Positions 45,575-56,071 of a stretch of DNA of 64,000 nucleotides are shown one piece after another (the first letter of the stretch is position 1; the number at the start of each line of letters is the position of its first letter). The translations under genes were made by a program, and so were the position numbers. This DNA comes from Cristatella mucedo (Eukaryota; Bryozoa; Phylactolaemata; Cristatellidae). The stretch is from assembly GCA_009760855.2 (NCBI GenBank), contig WPIO01000016.1, positions 2,628,001-2,692,000 on the forward strand, written 5' to 3'. Under the pieces are notes generated by a model. The model was not told the origin of the DNA, made no database searches, and worked only from the letters and a program-made list of their open reading frames with translations.

Positions 45575-47012
45575 ATCATGCAGCCTTAGATAGAGTATCT
45601 CTGCTTTTTTCGTCAGAACCTTTGACAGCTTTTGATACTATCGATCACTAAGTCCTTCTTGAGCACCTATCGTCTCGCCTTGGCAGCACTGGCACTGCAT
45701 CGCAATGGTCCGGGTTCTATCTCAGTGGGAGACTCCGGAGTGTTGATGTGAATAGACAAACATTATCTGAGAAACCTCTGAAGTATGGGGTACCTCACGG
45801 ATCTGTGTTTGGTCTCATTATTTTCATGGTTTATTCTCTCTCTTGCCGATGCAATGGTCAAGCGCAATCAAGACTTTCACTTCTATGCAGACGACACCCA
45901 GTTGTACCTTTGCTTTGATTCATCCCAGTCCTCCAGCACGTCGCATTCTCTCAACTCTCTTGCTACATGTATTTATGGCATCTGCACATGGATGGCAACA
46001 AACGTAATCATATTGAAGGATGATGAAACCAATTTACTAATTTTGGGCAAACCAAGTGTGCTTTAGAAATTGGAAATGATAACGCTCAAAATTTGCTGCT
46101 ACCTTATTTCGTGAAAAATCTGCACGAAATCTAGGTGTCCTGTTCCAAAGTGATCTTTTATAAGACAATCACATCATCTCCACAGTCAATTCTGCCTACT
46201 TTAAACACAATAAGATTGCTAACTTTGTTAACTTTGGGTTTTTTTAGACAGGGATACAATATCTTAATTGGTCCATGCATTCGTGACATTCCTTCTTGAC
46301 CTCTGTAACTCACTGCTTGCTGGTCTACCGGCCTATGCACTCAGGCGCTTACAGCTGGTGCAAAACTCTACAGCTGGGCTTGTCTTGTCGAGAGCCTAGC
46401 AGTTGCCACATCTCACCACTTCTCACCGACCTTCACTGGCTACCGGTCAAGCAACGCATCGCTTTTAAGGTTTTGTCACTAACTCCCTCGTCCTTTAATT
46501 CTTTGGCTCCAGGCTATCTATCATATCTATTCTCACACGAGGACGGGAATGGCGCCGCCTGCTTTTTGGAATCAAAGTATTGAATAAATAAATATATGTA
46601 AAGAATCAATATTTGCCCATGCCTCGTACAAATCTCAAATCCTTCGGAGACCGTACCTTTAGTTCGTATGCTCCCAAAGCCAGGAACTCTCTCTTGACTT
46701 GTGTTACGACGTCTCCTGAGTTGTTCGCATTTAAAATGAAACTAAAAAAATGCCTTTATTTATCGCGGTATTTATTTGGTCCCTGTGATTCGTCCTTTAT
46801 GTGCTTATGCATGCTGACACTGTGCATGCTGCCACTAACCAATTTCTTATGCCGACCCTATGATTTCAACCTAACCATATTCTTCTTGTTGTTTATTGAG
46901 TGTGAAACCACTAACCAATCGAACCATTCGATCGTGCTTCTTTGCAGCAAATGTAAAGTGCCTAGAAAGAGATTGAGTTCTCTGAGGGCGCTGCGTCTAA
47001 TGCATTAATATT
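45575..47012 (+). mobile_element. LINE family 1, longest copy (RT palm to 3' end)
   Basis: Encodes SVDVNRQTLSEKPLKYGVPH with the G-S motif, then DFHFYADDTQLYLCF, the Y-A-D-D active site of a reverse transcriptase, followed by FVTFLLDLCNSLLAGLPAYA and PRTNLKSFGDRTFSSYAPKA. The end is the common 3' UTR, GAGGGCGCTGCGTCTAATGC. Several frameshifts and stops. Confidence 0.93.
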
Positions 47013-47910
47013 ATTAGTCATTATAATTTGGTAGCTGCTGTATTTTCTTGTTCCAGCCTACCGTTGGAACCAGGGTGAATCAAACATTCTATAACTCCAC
47101 CCACTTGTCTTACTCCGTTCGATTGGTGTTGCCCCAAATGACCGTAAAATGCTGTGTACATGGTAGCCTTCATTATCTGGCTAATAAAGTCTAGCTGCAA
47201 TTAGGATATCGCTGGATTGATAGCTACTACGACTCCTATGCTTGCAGCACGAGACGAGTCAGCTGAATCGGTGAACCTTTAATTTCTACTTTATTCTCTT
47301 TGCACAACTATAACGATCCACCTCTCGAAAACACGAACCGATCATTAAAGGGCTTTTTCTAGCCATTGGCAAAGGGACGTCGAGCCAAAGCTGCACTAAT
47401 AGCAACAGTCAAGTGTCAAAAAGGTTGCCGGTCTTCTTCGCCGCTCGATGGAACAATAATTGTTTTGGACACTTGGTGGAGCTTAGCTGCTCAATTGGCG
47501 TGCAGGAGAGATAACTCTGATGGTAATCCATTCGAGCGTGAGCCGTAACTTCTAAGGTGCCGAGAACCAAACGGATACAACTTGATTGCATGTAGAATCT
47601 ACTCCCAGACGGACCCGACTCGTTGGACGCGAAAACTCCCAGCGTGCCAAGTCAAACACCCGAGTACAAATAGCTTTTTCACTATATTAAGATTTGCAGG
47701 GTCCGGAGTAGTTGCTTGCTGATAAAGCGTTTGGTAATTGTTATTATTATAACTTTTAAATACAGCCGCCGCGAGAGAGGCTAGTCGTCGCCAGATCATC
47801 CGGCATTCCCAGCATGCCGAGTATCGTCTGCCCGCTGCCGGTCCTTTCAAGGCTCCAGTGAAGAGGCGACAGGGAAGGAAGAGAGCGTAGCACTAGCTCG
47901 GCGATTAGAG
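47013..47910. other. Intron 13 end, unassigned
   Basis: No element identified; a short (TTA)n-like tract at 47735-47750. Confidence 0.45.
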
Positions 47911-47916
47911 AGCCAG

Positions 47917-48129
47917 CCGCAAAACCCCCAAGGGTCAAGGTCATCACGTGCGGCTTGGAGTTGGCTCAGACTGCGACGACCGGAAGCGACCGCGAGCACT
48001 CAGCTCCGCCTATGCGTTCTCCTGTAGCTGCATCAAAAATTGCGCTTCGAAGTACGTTTCGGTCGCAGACTACACCGTCGCCGTCATTGTCGACGATGGG
48101 TCGCTTCCACTCTCATCATACTGCGTCAG
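47917..48129 (+). CDS. Exon 14 (5' border and frame uncertain): REJ region, fifth segment
   Basis: The donor GTGAGT at 48130 is strong. In the frame that leaves in phase 2, matching exon 15, the block reads RALSSAYAFSCSCIKNCAS and later DYTVAVIVDDGSLPLSSYCV. The Cys cluster suits a REJ segment. That frame can be entered in phase 2 after AG at 47916 or 47910. A stronger-looking start after AG at 47932 gives VKVITCGLEL, a natural continuation of PQITV, but in a frame that ends in the wrong phase. A single-base assembly error or an unrecognised splice could explain this. Treat the first 30-60 bp as unresolved. Confidence 0.5.
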
Positions 48130-48604
48130 GTGAGTGTAGCCAGATAATTCTGTTGCGTGAGTGCACCAACTGCTCCACAAGGTCATGCCCGGCATGCCCT
48201 GCAGTAGCTTCCCGGCAAGCAGCTAGTTACCTTCGAGGTGCTGTTACTCACGTTCAAGTCAGTTTGTTCACTTTATCTGGTGAGCTTCTCTGAAATACAT
48301 ACTTGGGCTTCCCGAACCACTCGGTTCCATGATTAAGTCATTTCCCTGCGCATCTAGACAGTCTCACTTCCTCGGGATCTCAAGCGTCCAGTTCGCAGGC
48401 TCTCAAAGTAACTCACTTGTGACTGAGGGTTACGGCATTCACTAGCTTACAGAAATTTAAAATGAAACTTAAAATGTTACGGTTCCTCTTACCGACTGTA
48501 AACTGGCCCCGAGTTCTTGAGCACGTTAAAATTATGAATTACATCGCACACCTGTCGATGCGCTTTTGAAGTGGCCATAACCCAGTTGGTGCTCGCCCGC
48601 ACCA

Positions 48605-48798
<194 letters not shown>

Positions 48799-48799
48799 A

Positions 48800-49280
48800 C
48801 GTTCATTTAGAGTGAGACACAAATTTTAGTTTCAATATCATTAGCGTATGTCTAAGTAACTCGTTCGGAGACATTACGGGCCAATTTACTGTGCAGTTGA
48901 TGATGAGCACACATCACGCAGTCTAATGCAGGTACGGGCTTCAACCCCCAAGCGGAAAGCGACTTGGAAATGAATCGCCGGTGGAAGAAGCATATTTATT
49001 GCTCCCTCTCGAAGTCTGGAAGCAGCAGTTTTGGGGCAATAATCTGGTCGAGCTTACCTTCTGGGGGTTTCTTTGGATCTGCAGGCACTGCTGTAGGTGT
49101 GAGTGTCACGAGGCGACGCCCGAAATTTCTAACAAACGAGGCACGCTTTCTTCGAGCGCGTTCACCGAAAGCGAACGACTCGACGAACCTTCTTACAAGA
49201 TTGCTATATTAAGATCCCGACTAAGCGGATGTCTCGGCAAAAAGCGGTAGCAGGCTCCTCACGACCTCGTGCCACGTGCA
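48800..49280. other. Intron 14, unassigned
   Basis: An open frame at 48964-49250 has no REJ-like or other recognisable content and does not fit the phase chain. Confidence 0.45.
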
Positions 49281-49283
49281 CGT

Positions 49284-49329
<46 letters not shown>

Positions 49330-49330
49330 A
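49284..49330. repeat. (GA)n microsatellite
   Basis: About 40 bp of GA repeats. Confidence 0.97.
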
Positions 49331-49364
49331 GCTCAGACCTCAGCGTACCGACAGAAATACTAAC

Positions 49365-49530
49365 TGATTTAACAGCTTCTTTTGCATAGCGACAGAAGAG
49401 CCTTAACGGCTGTCAACGGCTTACTGCAGCAATAAAGGATTGCCCACCACAGGACTCGAGCCCACGACCTCGGGACCGAGGTCGTGAAAAGCGACCACCT
49501 TACTTTGCGTGTCATTACGGCTCACCACGA
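49365..49530 (-). mobile_element. SINE family B copy
   Basis: TTTAACAGCTTCTTTTGCAT, AGGACTCGAGCCCACGACCT, GGACCGAGGTCGTGAAAAGC and CATTACGGCTCACC, the full reversed body. Confidence 0.85.
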
Positions 49531-49829
49531 AGCTAGAGTAGAAGCAGAGCGATGCTTAGCATCCGACTCTTCGCTCGGTCTTACACTGGAAAGAGTCGTC
49601 TGCAGCTGGGCTAATGCCACGTGATCGTCGTGTCCATTTACACCAATCCGCCCAATTAGCGGGTCCGGTGCTGGCTGCAAGGTATCGAGCGTTCAGGGGC
49701 AGGGTCACATTTTGGCCGGGTGAAGCTGACGAGTCCGGCTGCAGGCAGGACAGTATTGCACAATGCCACGCCCTTGTTACAACCTTTCAATTGGAATCAA
49801 TAAGCCTTATGCAATGTAATGTATGTCGT

Positions 49830-50160
49830 ATGTTTTATCAATGTAATGCAGTCTGTAACTCCACGAAGCCATAAATACTATGTGGGTGCTATGCAGGAGA
49901 GTTTTGTAGAGTGCACTCATGGCCTAAGCGGTTTTCGGCACGCTTTCGGTAGCCAACACATTTCATCTCACGCAACAAAGAGAAAGTGGGAAGCATAGCA
50001 GAGTCCGGAGAGAAGTTAAGGTAGTGAGTAGCATGGAAGCAGAAGCTCAGGACCCCTGAAAAGGGTGCGCCATAGTCGGCTGCAGGAGAGTAGTTGCCGT
50101 TTCATAAGAATTGTGAAAGCGAGTTCCACAGTCTAGGACCTGCAGAGCTAAAGCTTCTAT
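49830..50160 (-). mobile_element. LINE family 2, 3' part
   Basis: Reversed terminal part (GTCTGTAACTCCACGAAGCC), GGCCTAAGCGGTTTTCGGCA and CACGCAACAAAGAGAAAGTG, as at 61070-61330. Truncated at about 50160. Confidence 0.8.
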
Positions 50161-50164
50161 TAGC

Positions 50165-50520
50165 TCGCAATACTATGTATTCCACAGTCCTTCTCTAGCA
50201 GACCTCTTGTCTCGCACGGCAGTGGCTCAGGTCCCGTCTCAGCGGAAGATTCCAGGGCATTCATTTCAACGGTCCAATGATCGTTCCGTCGGAGCCACCA
50301 AAGATCGGACATTTGCTGACATTCGCTCTTGGACGAAAGCAAACTGTATCGAATTGAATGAAGAGGAAAGAAACTTACTGGTTGACGGAAACCTAGCTTC
50401 ACTCAGACATTGGAAAGCTTAAAGCTCAGAGTTGTCTCTGCCAGCCTATCTCCTGCTGAATCTGCATAAAATCTAGGTGTCTTGTTGCAAAGTCATGTTT
50501 CATTAGGAAACCACATCAGA
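50165..50520 (+). mobile_element. LINE fragment (RT region, decayed)
   Basis: Resembles the sequence between the G-S and Y-A-D-D parts and the region after it (words AGCTCAGAGTTGTCTCTGCC, AATCTAGGTGTCTTGTTGCA), parallel to 46060-46160. Many stops. Confidence 0.6.
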
Positions 50521-50800
50521 TTAATTCAGAGCTAAAGCTTCTGTCGGCGGTCTTCAAGAAAAGTGGAGCAGCTAATTTATTGCCCACACGGGAACTGAGA
50601 GCACGAGGAGGCTGAAACTGGTGCACCAGTACAGCTAGGTACTGAGAAGCTAAGCCGTGACGGGCCGCGTAGGTCAGCGTAAGAACTTTGTTCTGTATCC
50701 GTTGATCAACCTGCAGCCGTCCTAGTTCTTTTAGCAAAGGAGACACGTGGTCAACTCTCTGGGACTTTTGGGGGGTTTGAAAGTGGCAGCCGGACAACCT
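50520..50800 (-). mobile_element. LINE family 2, C-terminal ORF fragment
   Basis: The - strand encodes LTLTYAARHGLASQYLAVLV and HQFQPPRALSSRV, the same segment as 35580-35660. It ends about 80 bp before exon 15. Confidence 0.85.
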
Positions 50801-50874
50801 GAGGATCAGCGTGTCTCGCCGAGCTTGGCACGCTGTGCTTCACTCAGCAGTCGGGCTCTTCTCGTCATCCACAG

Positions 50875-51083
50875 CTGGACTCTGCTCAACGGAACGGCAA
50901 CGGACTCGTACAAGCAGGCCACGCCCATCGCCGGAGTCAGGGGAACGTACGCTGGATCAGTGCTTGCAGTGAAGGCGAACACTCTGGCTGCGTCTGACCT
51001 CGTGTCTGTGCTGTACACGAAGGTGCTCGTCTGGCAAGGCGACGGAGCGACCTGTCCCAGGTCACCCACGACGGACCGCTATG
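50875..51083 (+). CDS. Exon 15: REJ region, sixth segment
   Basis: A 209-bp exon, phase 2 in and phase 1 out. The acceptor TCTTCTCGTCATCCACAG ends at 50874; the donor is GTGAGC at 51084. It encodes WTLLNGTATDSY, then GSVLAVKANTLAASDLVSVL and QGDGATCPRSP, consistent with a W-containing REJ strand followed by a sandwich-like segment. A LINE family 2 fragment on the other strand ends only about 80 bp upstream. Confidence 0.85.
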
Positions 51084-51409
51084 GTGAGCAGCCCTCAGGT
51101 CTAGCTAGCTGCTGCAGCTTTCTTAAGCCGCGTCTATACGGTCAATCTTACTTCTGTCTTGTTTGCTTACCGTGCCTTACCATGGTTTTCCACCTTGTAT
51201 GAAGTTTACGCAGTAGTTGTTACCCAAGTCTTGCTTTCTGCTCGTTCCGCCCCCCCCCCGCCCCGCCCACCCCTCGCCCGCCGGATTGATCATGGGAAAA
51301 TCGCTTCTGCTAGGGAGGCAGGAAATGGTCATATGAGATGCACCTTAGGGTGATTTAAACCTACTGCGATTACCTTTTTCACCAGCCACCTGATGATCCC
51401 ATATAATAA

Positions 51410-51640
51410 TAATAAATATTATCATTTTTATTATTATTATTACTACAAATTTGTATATCGCTCGCAGAGAACTAAATCTCTGTCTAGGCACTTTACACTT
51501 GCTGTGTAGAAAGAGTCACCAAATGATTGTTAGCATCATCTGCAAGCACCAGGCTTATAGTGAGCAGGTACGTGCACATGGAGAACGAATCAAAAGACCT
51601 AGGTTTCTCATATCAAGATTCCTAAATCAAGAGCTCGCAG
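51410..51640 (-). mobile_element. LINE 3' fragment (subfamily also at 53046 and 59740)
   Basis: (ATT)n, then GTATATCGCTCGCAGAGAAC, CTCTGTCTAGGCACTTTACA and AGTGAGCAGGTACGTGCACA. These three copies share words absent from the main LINE-1 copies. Confidence 0.65.
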
Positions 51641-51762
51641 TGTGTCGTGACTTTTTCGCGGAGCTAATCGATTACTTCAAAGGTCAGGTAGTCCACCATG
51701 TTTGTCAAAGCAAGGAAGAAGGCGGCTGCACCTCGGCGGGTGCAGCACGATTGGTTGGTCGC

Positions 51763-51800
51763 TCGCCTAGGCTCGCCTAGGCTCGCCTAGGCGAGCCTCG
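51763..51800. repeat. Short GGCTCGCCTA tandem repeat with palindrome
   Basis: CTCGCCTAGG repeats about three times and ends in the palindrome AGGCTCGCCTAGGCGAGCCT. Confidence 0.9.
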
Positions 51801-51829
51801 ATCTGGGCCAAATGAAATAGAGCATTGCT

Positions 51830-52071
51830 GGAGTAGAAGCAGAGCGACTCTAGAGTAGAAGCAGGGCCACGCTAGAGTGGAAGTAGAGCGACACTGGAGC
51901 AGAAGTAGAGTGATGCTAGAGCGGAAACAAAACAATGCTAGAGCGGAAGTAGAGCGACGCTAGAGTAGAAGCAGGGCCATGCTAGAGCAGAAGTAGAGCA
52001 ATGCTAGAGCAGATGTAGAGTCACGCTGGAGCGGAAGCAGAGTGACGCTAGAGCAGAAGTAGAGCGATGCT
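51830..52071 (+). repeat. 22-bp minisatellite, 11 copies
   Basis: Units of the form AGAGCAGAAGTAGAGCGATGCT with single-base variants. A single-copy relative, with the same right-hand flank, is at 49531-49587. Confidence 0.93.
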
Positions 52072-52404
52072 CAGCATCCGAGTAGTCGCTCAGTCTTTGA
52101 CCGGGATTGGCACCGCCACCGCCACCCCCCCCACCCTCCGCCTCAAGTCTCGATGAGGCCAAAGCGGGACGAAAGCTTCTGAATTAGCAAAGTCAGACTG
52201 ACCGAGCGCTAGCGCTGCTTCAGCCGCTCCTGCTCCGCTCCACGTTCGCTGCTGCGCTGCTCTCTTCGCTGCCTGGAGCTACAAGCAAGATGAAAGCAAG
52301 AGCACTCCGAGTCGACCTGCGCTGCACAGCGCCGCCGCGTGGCGCTCGGCGCTCTCCGTGCCGAGCGCCCAGCCGCCGCCAGGCGCGAGGCGCTGCCTTT
52401 GTAG

Positions 52405-52617
52405 CCGAGGCCTACCTAGTGGCGCCCGTCAGCTATCCGCCCGTGTTGAGCGGCGATCGGTGCACCGTGAGCCCTAGAAATGGCACGGCGTTCGTCACCG
52501 CCTTCGGCGTGAGCTGCCAGCCGGGAGCTTGCGTCGCGGCCGACCGAGACGCTCCGCTCACTTACGACGTCGGCTGGTCGAGCGACGGCGGAAACCAGTG
52601 GCTGTGGTTTTACAAAG
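52405..52617 (+). CDS. Exon 16: REJ region, seventh segment
   Basis: A 213-bp exon, phase 1 in and out; acceptor CCTTTGTAG (ends 52404), donor GTACGA at 52618. It encodes VSYPPVLSGDRCTVSPRNGT, then AFVTAFGVSCQPG and DAPLTYDVGWSSDGGNQWLW. The order PP-x-x-G-x-C-x-V-x-P-x-x-G-T-A...F-x-V-x-C...PLTY is one of the best-conserved REJ blocks. This is the clearest single piece of evidence for the REJ assignment. Confidence 0.93.
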
Positions 52618-53040
52618 GTACGAGCGACAGAGCAGGGCTGCGACCGAGCGCGATTCCTTGATCCCTCAGCTCGCCGAGCGCACCCAGATCTGGTTGGCTC
52701 GTCCAGCCCCGCCATCCTGACCAGCCAGCACTCTGCAACGTGGCTGTGGGCTGACGTGCGTCACCACGGGTCACCCGAAGCTGGTGGGTCATCACTGGCG
52801 AGTGCAAGCTCGACGTGGCCTGTGACTTGAGATCGAAACTCCCTCATCCACCACCATGGGCGAACAGGTTGATGTCAGGGTCTTTGCTGTAGCACTGGTG
52901 CATCTCTCTGAGACGCAGCGAGCGTGCGCACATGGGGCGCCCGGAGGCGCACCACTCAGCAACTACGGCGTGGCGAAGAGCTGCCACTCTTGCTCCTGCC
53001 TCCCAGCAACCTGCGTCGTCCCTGCCCGGAAACAGCAGCA
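52618..53040. other. Intron 16, unassigned
   Basis: No coding block or recognised repeat. Confidence 0.5.
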
Positions 53041-53045
53041 GCTCT

Positions 53046-53220
53046 TTAATAATAATAACAATATTAACAACACATTTGCACAGCAAACTATCAGAGAACT
53101 TAATCTCTCTCTCTCTTTCTCTCTCTGGTCACTTTACAAAAGCTGTATACAAAGCACTAACAAATTATTGGTTGTAACATCCTCAGGCAGCAGGCACAGT
53201 GCCAGCACGTGCCTCCACTT
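53046..53220 (-). mobile_element. LINE 3' fragment (same subfamily as 51410)
   Basis: AATAATAACAATATTAACAA tail, AGAGAACTTAATCTCTCTCT and TCAGGCAGCAGGCACAGTGC. It lies in the 779-bp intron 16, about 180 bp from exon 17. Confidence 0.65.
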
Positions 53221-53396
53221 TCCGCCATCGCTGTATGAGCGCCCTCTGTTGCCGAACGCATCTCCCTCGCCCGGAGGGAAGCACAACCAACAAGGGTCGA
53301 TTCGGCTGGCTCGCCGGCGGTAATGCGAAGCCAGTCGAGATCCACAGCGACGATGCAAACCGCTCGCTTCCGGCATCACTTGCCGCTTCGTCGCAG

Positions 53397-53542
53397 ATCT
53401 CAGCCTCGCCAGCAGCGGCGGAGCGCTGGGAGTGAAGCTAAAGCTGCCCAGCGGAAACGGTGCGTACAGCTACGGCGGCCTCATCACCGTCGTCTGCCGC
53501 GACGCGTCATACGCAGCCAGCAACTGGTCAGTCGGCGTGCAG
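53397..53542 (+). CDS. Exon 17: REJ region, last segment
   Basis: A 146-bp exon, phase 1 in and phase 0 out; acceptor GTCGCAG (ends 53396), donor GTGAGC at 53543. It encodes GVKLKLPSGNGAYSYGG, then LITVVCRDASYAASNWSVGV, the L-x-L-P-x-G...V-x-V-x-R-D-x-x-G/A...V-x-V strands that close the REJ region. The ORF stays open into the intron for about 420 bp; that part has low-complexity Ser/Arg composition and is not coding. Confidence 0.88.
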
Positions 53543-54000
53543 GTGAGCGAGTCGATCAGCAGTCGTCGCCAGATGGCGCTTGCTGCTGCTGCTGTCTGCC
53601 TTCTCCGACGCCGACTGCGCCGCCGCCACCGCCGACGACTGAGCTCTCTCTCTCTCTCTCTCAGCCTCAGCTGCTGCGGCTCCCGTTCGAGGTTCGAGCG
53701 GGCGGCTGTCTCACCACTGGCCAGCTGCTGCCCGGTCTACGGGCATGCTCGATTGAAGGACCTATCGTTGCCACATTGGCTCAGTGCAAAGATTCGCTCC
53801 TCCTCCTCCTCCTCCTCCTCCTCCTCCTCTGAGAACGCCATCTCATTGAGCGGCACCTGCACATACCGGCTAACGATGTCGTTGCCCACCGTCGGCGGTC
53901 GTGCTCAGGCGAGGCAAAAGAACGTCTTACTTAACAATGACGATTCCGGTCCGTTTGCTCATTGACTTAAATAAAATCTCAGATCGGCATATTCGATTAC
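53543..54000 (+). other. Intron 17 start, open frame of low complexity
   Basis: The exon 17 frame continues open to 53965. It includes a CTCTCT tract and a (CTC)n array at 53796-53829 coding a Ser run. There is no REJ or GAIN character, so it is treated as intron. Confidence 0.65.
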
Positions 54001-54009
54001 ATATTTGTA

Positions 54010-54130
54010 GCACTGGCTTGCCCCAGGTGTGAAGGTATTCGCCTTAGAAGACCAAGGTCAAGCACTAGAGCCCTTCGACACATGTGACGCACTCGAATAG
54101 AGATTCATTTTTCTTAAACCACTAAAAATG
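54010..54130 (+). mobile_element. SINE family A, diverged copy
   Basis: GGCTTGCCCCAGGTGTGAAG, CACTCGAATAGAGATTCATT and ACTAAAAATGAATTATACAT are related to the family consensus. Confidence 0.55.
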
Positions 54131-54134
54131 AATT

Positions 54135-54178
54135 ATACATATATATATATATGTGTATGTGTGTGTGTGTGTGTGTTT
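54135..54178 (+). repeat. (TA)n(TG)n microsatellite
   Basis: TA repeats then about 12 TG units. Confidence 0.93.
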
Positions 54179-54359
54179 TCGTGTATGTGTGACCTGTTCT
54201 ACTCAGAATTCCTAGCATCCAAGTAAGCTCGTCCTATTTGGTTTTCTTGAGCTTGGCGTATTACTAAATTTATGATTCAGTGCATGTTACTTATTAGAAG
54301 TCCTGCTAACCCTAAACCCTGATTTTCCTTCTGCCATAACTATTTCGTACTTGTCTATA

Positions 54360-54565
54360 ATAAAAATAATAACAAAACACTTGATAAAGCGCCCTCAGAG
54401 AACTCAATCTCTTTCTAGGTGCTTCACATTTGCTGCAAAGGAAACATGATCGAATGGTTTACTTGTAGCATGCCCAATAAACAACAAGAATATCATGTTT
54501 AGGGGTGTCATTCATAGGGTCAGCATGCAAGCATGTTTTGTAGCAGCTTGCACTGGGTCATAAAG
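54360..54565 (-). mobile_element. LINE family 1, 3' end
   Basis: ACACTTGATAAAGCGCCCTC, GAACTCAATCTCTTTCTAGG, then TAGGGGTGTCATTCATAGGG. About 200 bp. Confidence 0.85.
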
Positions 54566-55935
54566 CGTAAGTCTGAGCGTGATGCTTGTTTGCCTTTGCA
54601 CGCTTGTCTGTATACGATCCGTGTCTGTCATTAACTCTTGATTATTGCTTCCCTGCTTCACTGGTTTGGACCAGTGGTCAAAGTGCTTGCCCTTCCAGGT
54701 GAATGTGGTTGACATATGTGGCCGGCTCGCGGTCAAGGTTGCAGCCTTTGAGCGTAGAAGTGATCCTGCCTTTGCAAGTTTTCTGGTCAATATTGAACTC
54801 TAGCGCGATCAGCAAGCTAAAATACCGATTAAGTGAGTTAAAGCTTGAGGCCCGGCTTGAGAAATAAAGCTGCGTACCATTCAAAGCGTGACGTGAACTA
54901 TATCTACCCAAGCGAATGTATAACGGTAAATGAGCAAAATGTTGCTTTGTCAGCAGCAGTATGTACATACTGGTAAAAGAGCCTAAGCTTCTGCCTCTCC
55001 TAGCAGCTCAGCAGTCAACAATAAAGCATAGCAGACTGCAAAGCTCGAACCTACGAACCCGGTTGAGTAATAGCGGGCACCTAACATCCTGGGTTGAGAC
55101 ACAAAGCGCTCGTACTAATGGCTGCTGCCAGAATATTGCTGTCAAGTAAGTTCTCCAAAAAGTGAGCCATCGGTCAGTTGGCCGTTGGTCAGTGAGCAGG
55201 CCATGGGTCAGTTGGCCGTTGGTCACAACAGTGAGCAGCCTACACTGAGAGCCTTTGGTGCCCATTACGGTGGTTTAATACAGCGAAGATTCATATCCTG
55301 GTTAGGGCTAACAGCTACTTGGCTGGAGCTGCCTGCGTCTCTGGATAATAATAAAAATAATACTAATAATAAGACTCAGTCTTTCTCAAGGTGGGTAACT
55401 TCGGAGCTCTCACTGACTATATTTATAGACCCGTCCATTGATATTTACAGATCCCCCAACTTTATTGCTTTGCGAATTTCTTTAGCGAAGATTGAGGTTC
55501 AAATTAGGGACTCCTAATGCATAACGTTTGAACCGTACGCAGTTACTTAGGGGGTCTTCAAGCAATTAAAACTTTGTCATGTGAAGAGGAATTGTCACCT
55601 GATACTGAAGAAACCCGAGGCCGACCGCAGGCTTAGCTACGAAAATAAGCTCACCGAGGCAAAACCGGACGCGGAAGTAGAACGCCCGAGCGTCGCCATA
55701 GGTTTCTCCTTAGCCGACTATTGCTTGTCACGTAGAGGGTAGCCCAGCAGCAGTGCCCAGTGGCACGGATGACAGAAAGGCGTATGCTGGACAAACACAC
55801 AATACGACAGCTAGGCGTCGCCGCGGACGCGTCGCCAAGCAGGCAGGCGTCAAACGCAGCGTCCCTCGATGGCGGCGGCGGCCGTGCGAAGAGGACGAGC
55901 GGTATGCTTTGCTATGACACCGCGTTCGTTCGCAG
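54566..55935. other. Intron 17, unassigned
   Basis: A small duplicated phrase (CAGTTGGCCGTTGGTCA at about 55173 and 55209) is the only pattern seen. Confidence 0.45.
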
Positions 55936-56071
55936 GTGACGCCACCTCTGAACTCGACGTCACTGCTCGTACAGCTCAGGAAGGACCTCATGAAAGCCGG
56001 AGAAATTACCAGCTCCATTCTCGACTCCGTCGTTGCCAGCGGTGCGCTGCTCAGCCACATCGCCGGCTCAG
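55936..56071 (+). CDS. Exon 18: post-REJ helical segment (GAIN-like, start)
   Basis: A 136-bp exon, phase 0 in and phase 1 out; acceptor TTCGCAG (ends 55935), donor GTACGG at 56072. It encodes TPPLNSTSLLVQLRKDLMKA followed by GEITSSILDSVVASGALLSH. The repeated hydrophobic pattern and the L...G-x...V-x-A-x-x-x-L-L type match the helices that follow REJ in polycystin-1-like proteins. Exon 19 enters in phase 0, so one exon is missing between them. Confidence 0.85.

Noticed and set aside
48964-49250. Open frames in intron 14 considered as a REJ exon
   Set aside because: No REJ strand pattern, and the junction of exons 14 and 15 is already in phase without it.
51830-52071. CRISPR array
   Set aside because: The 22-bp units are directly adjacent with no spacers, in a eukaryotic intron; the 14-bp and 18-bp arrays are also plain tandem repeats.
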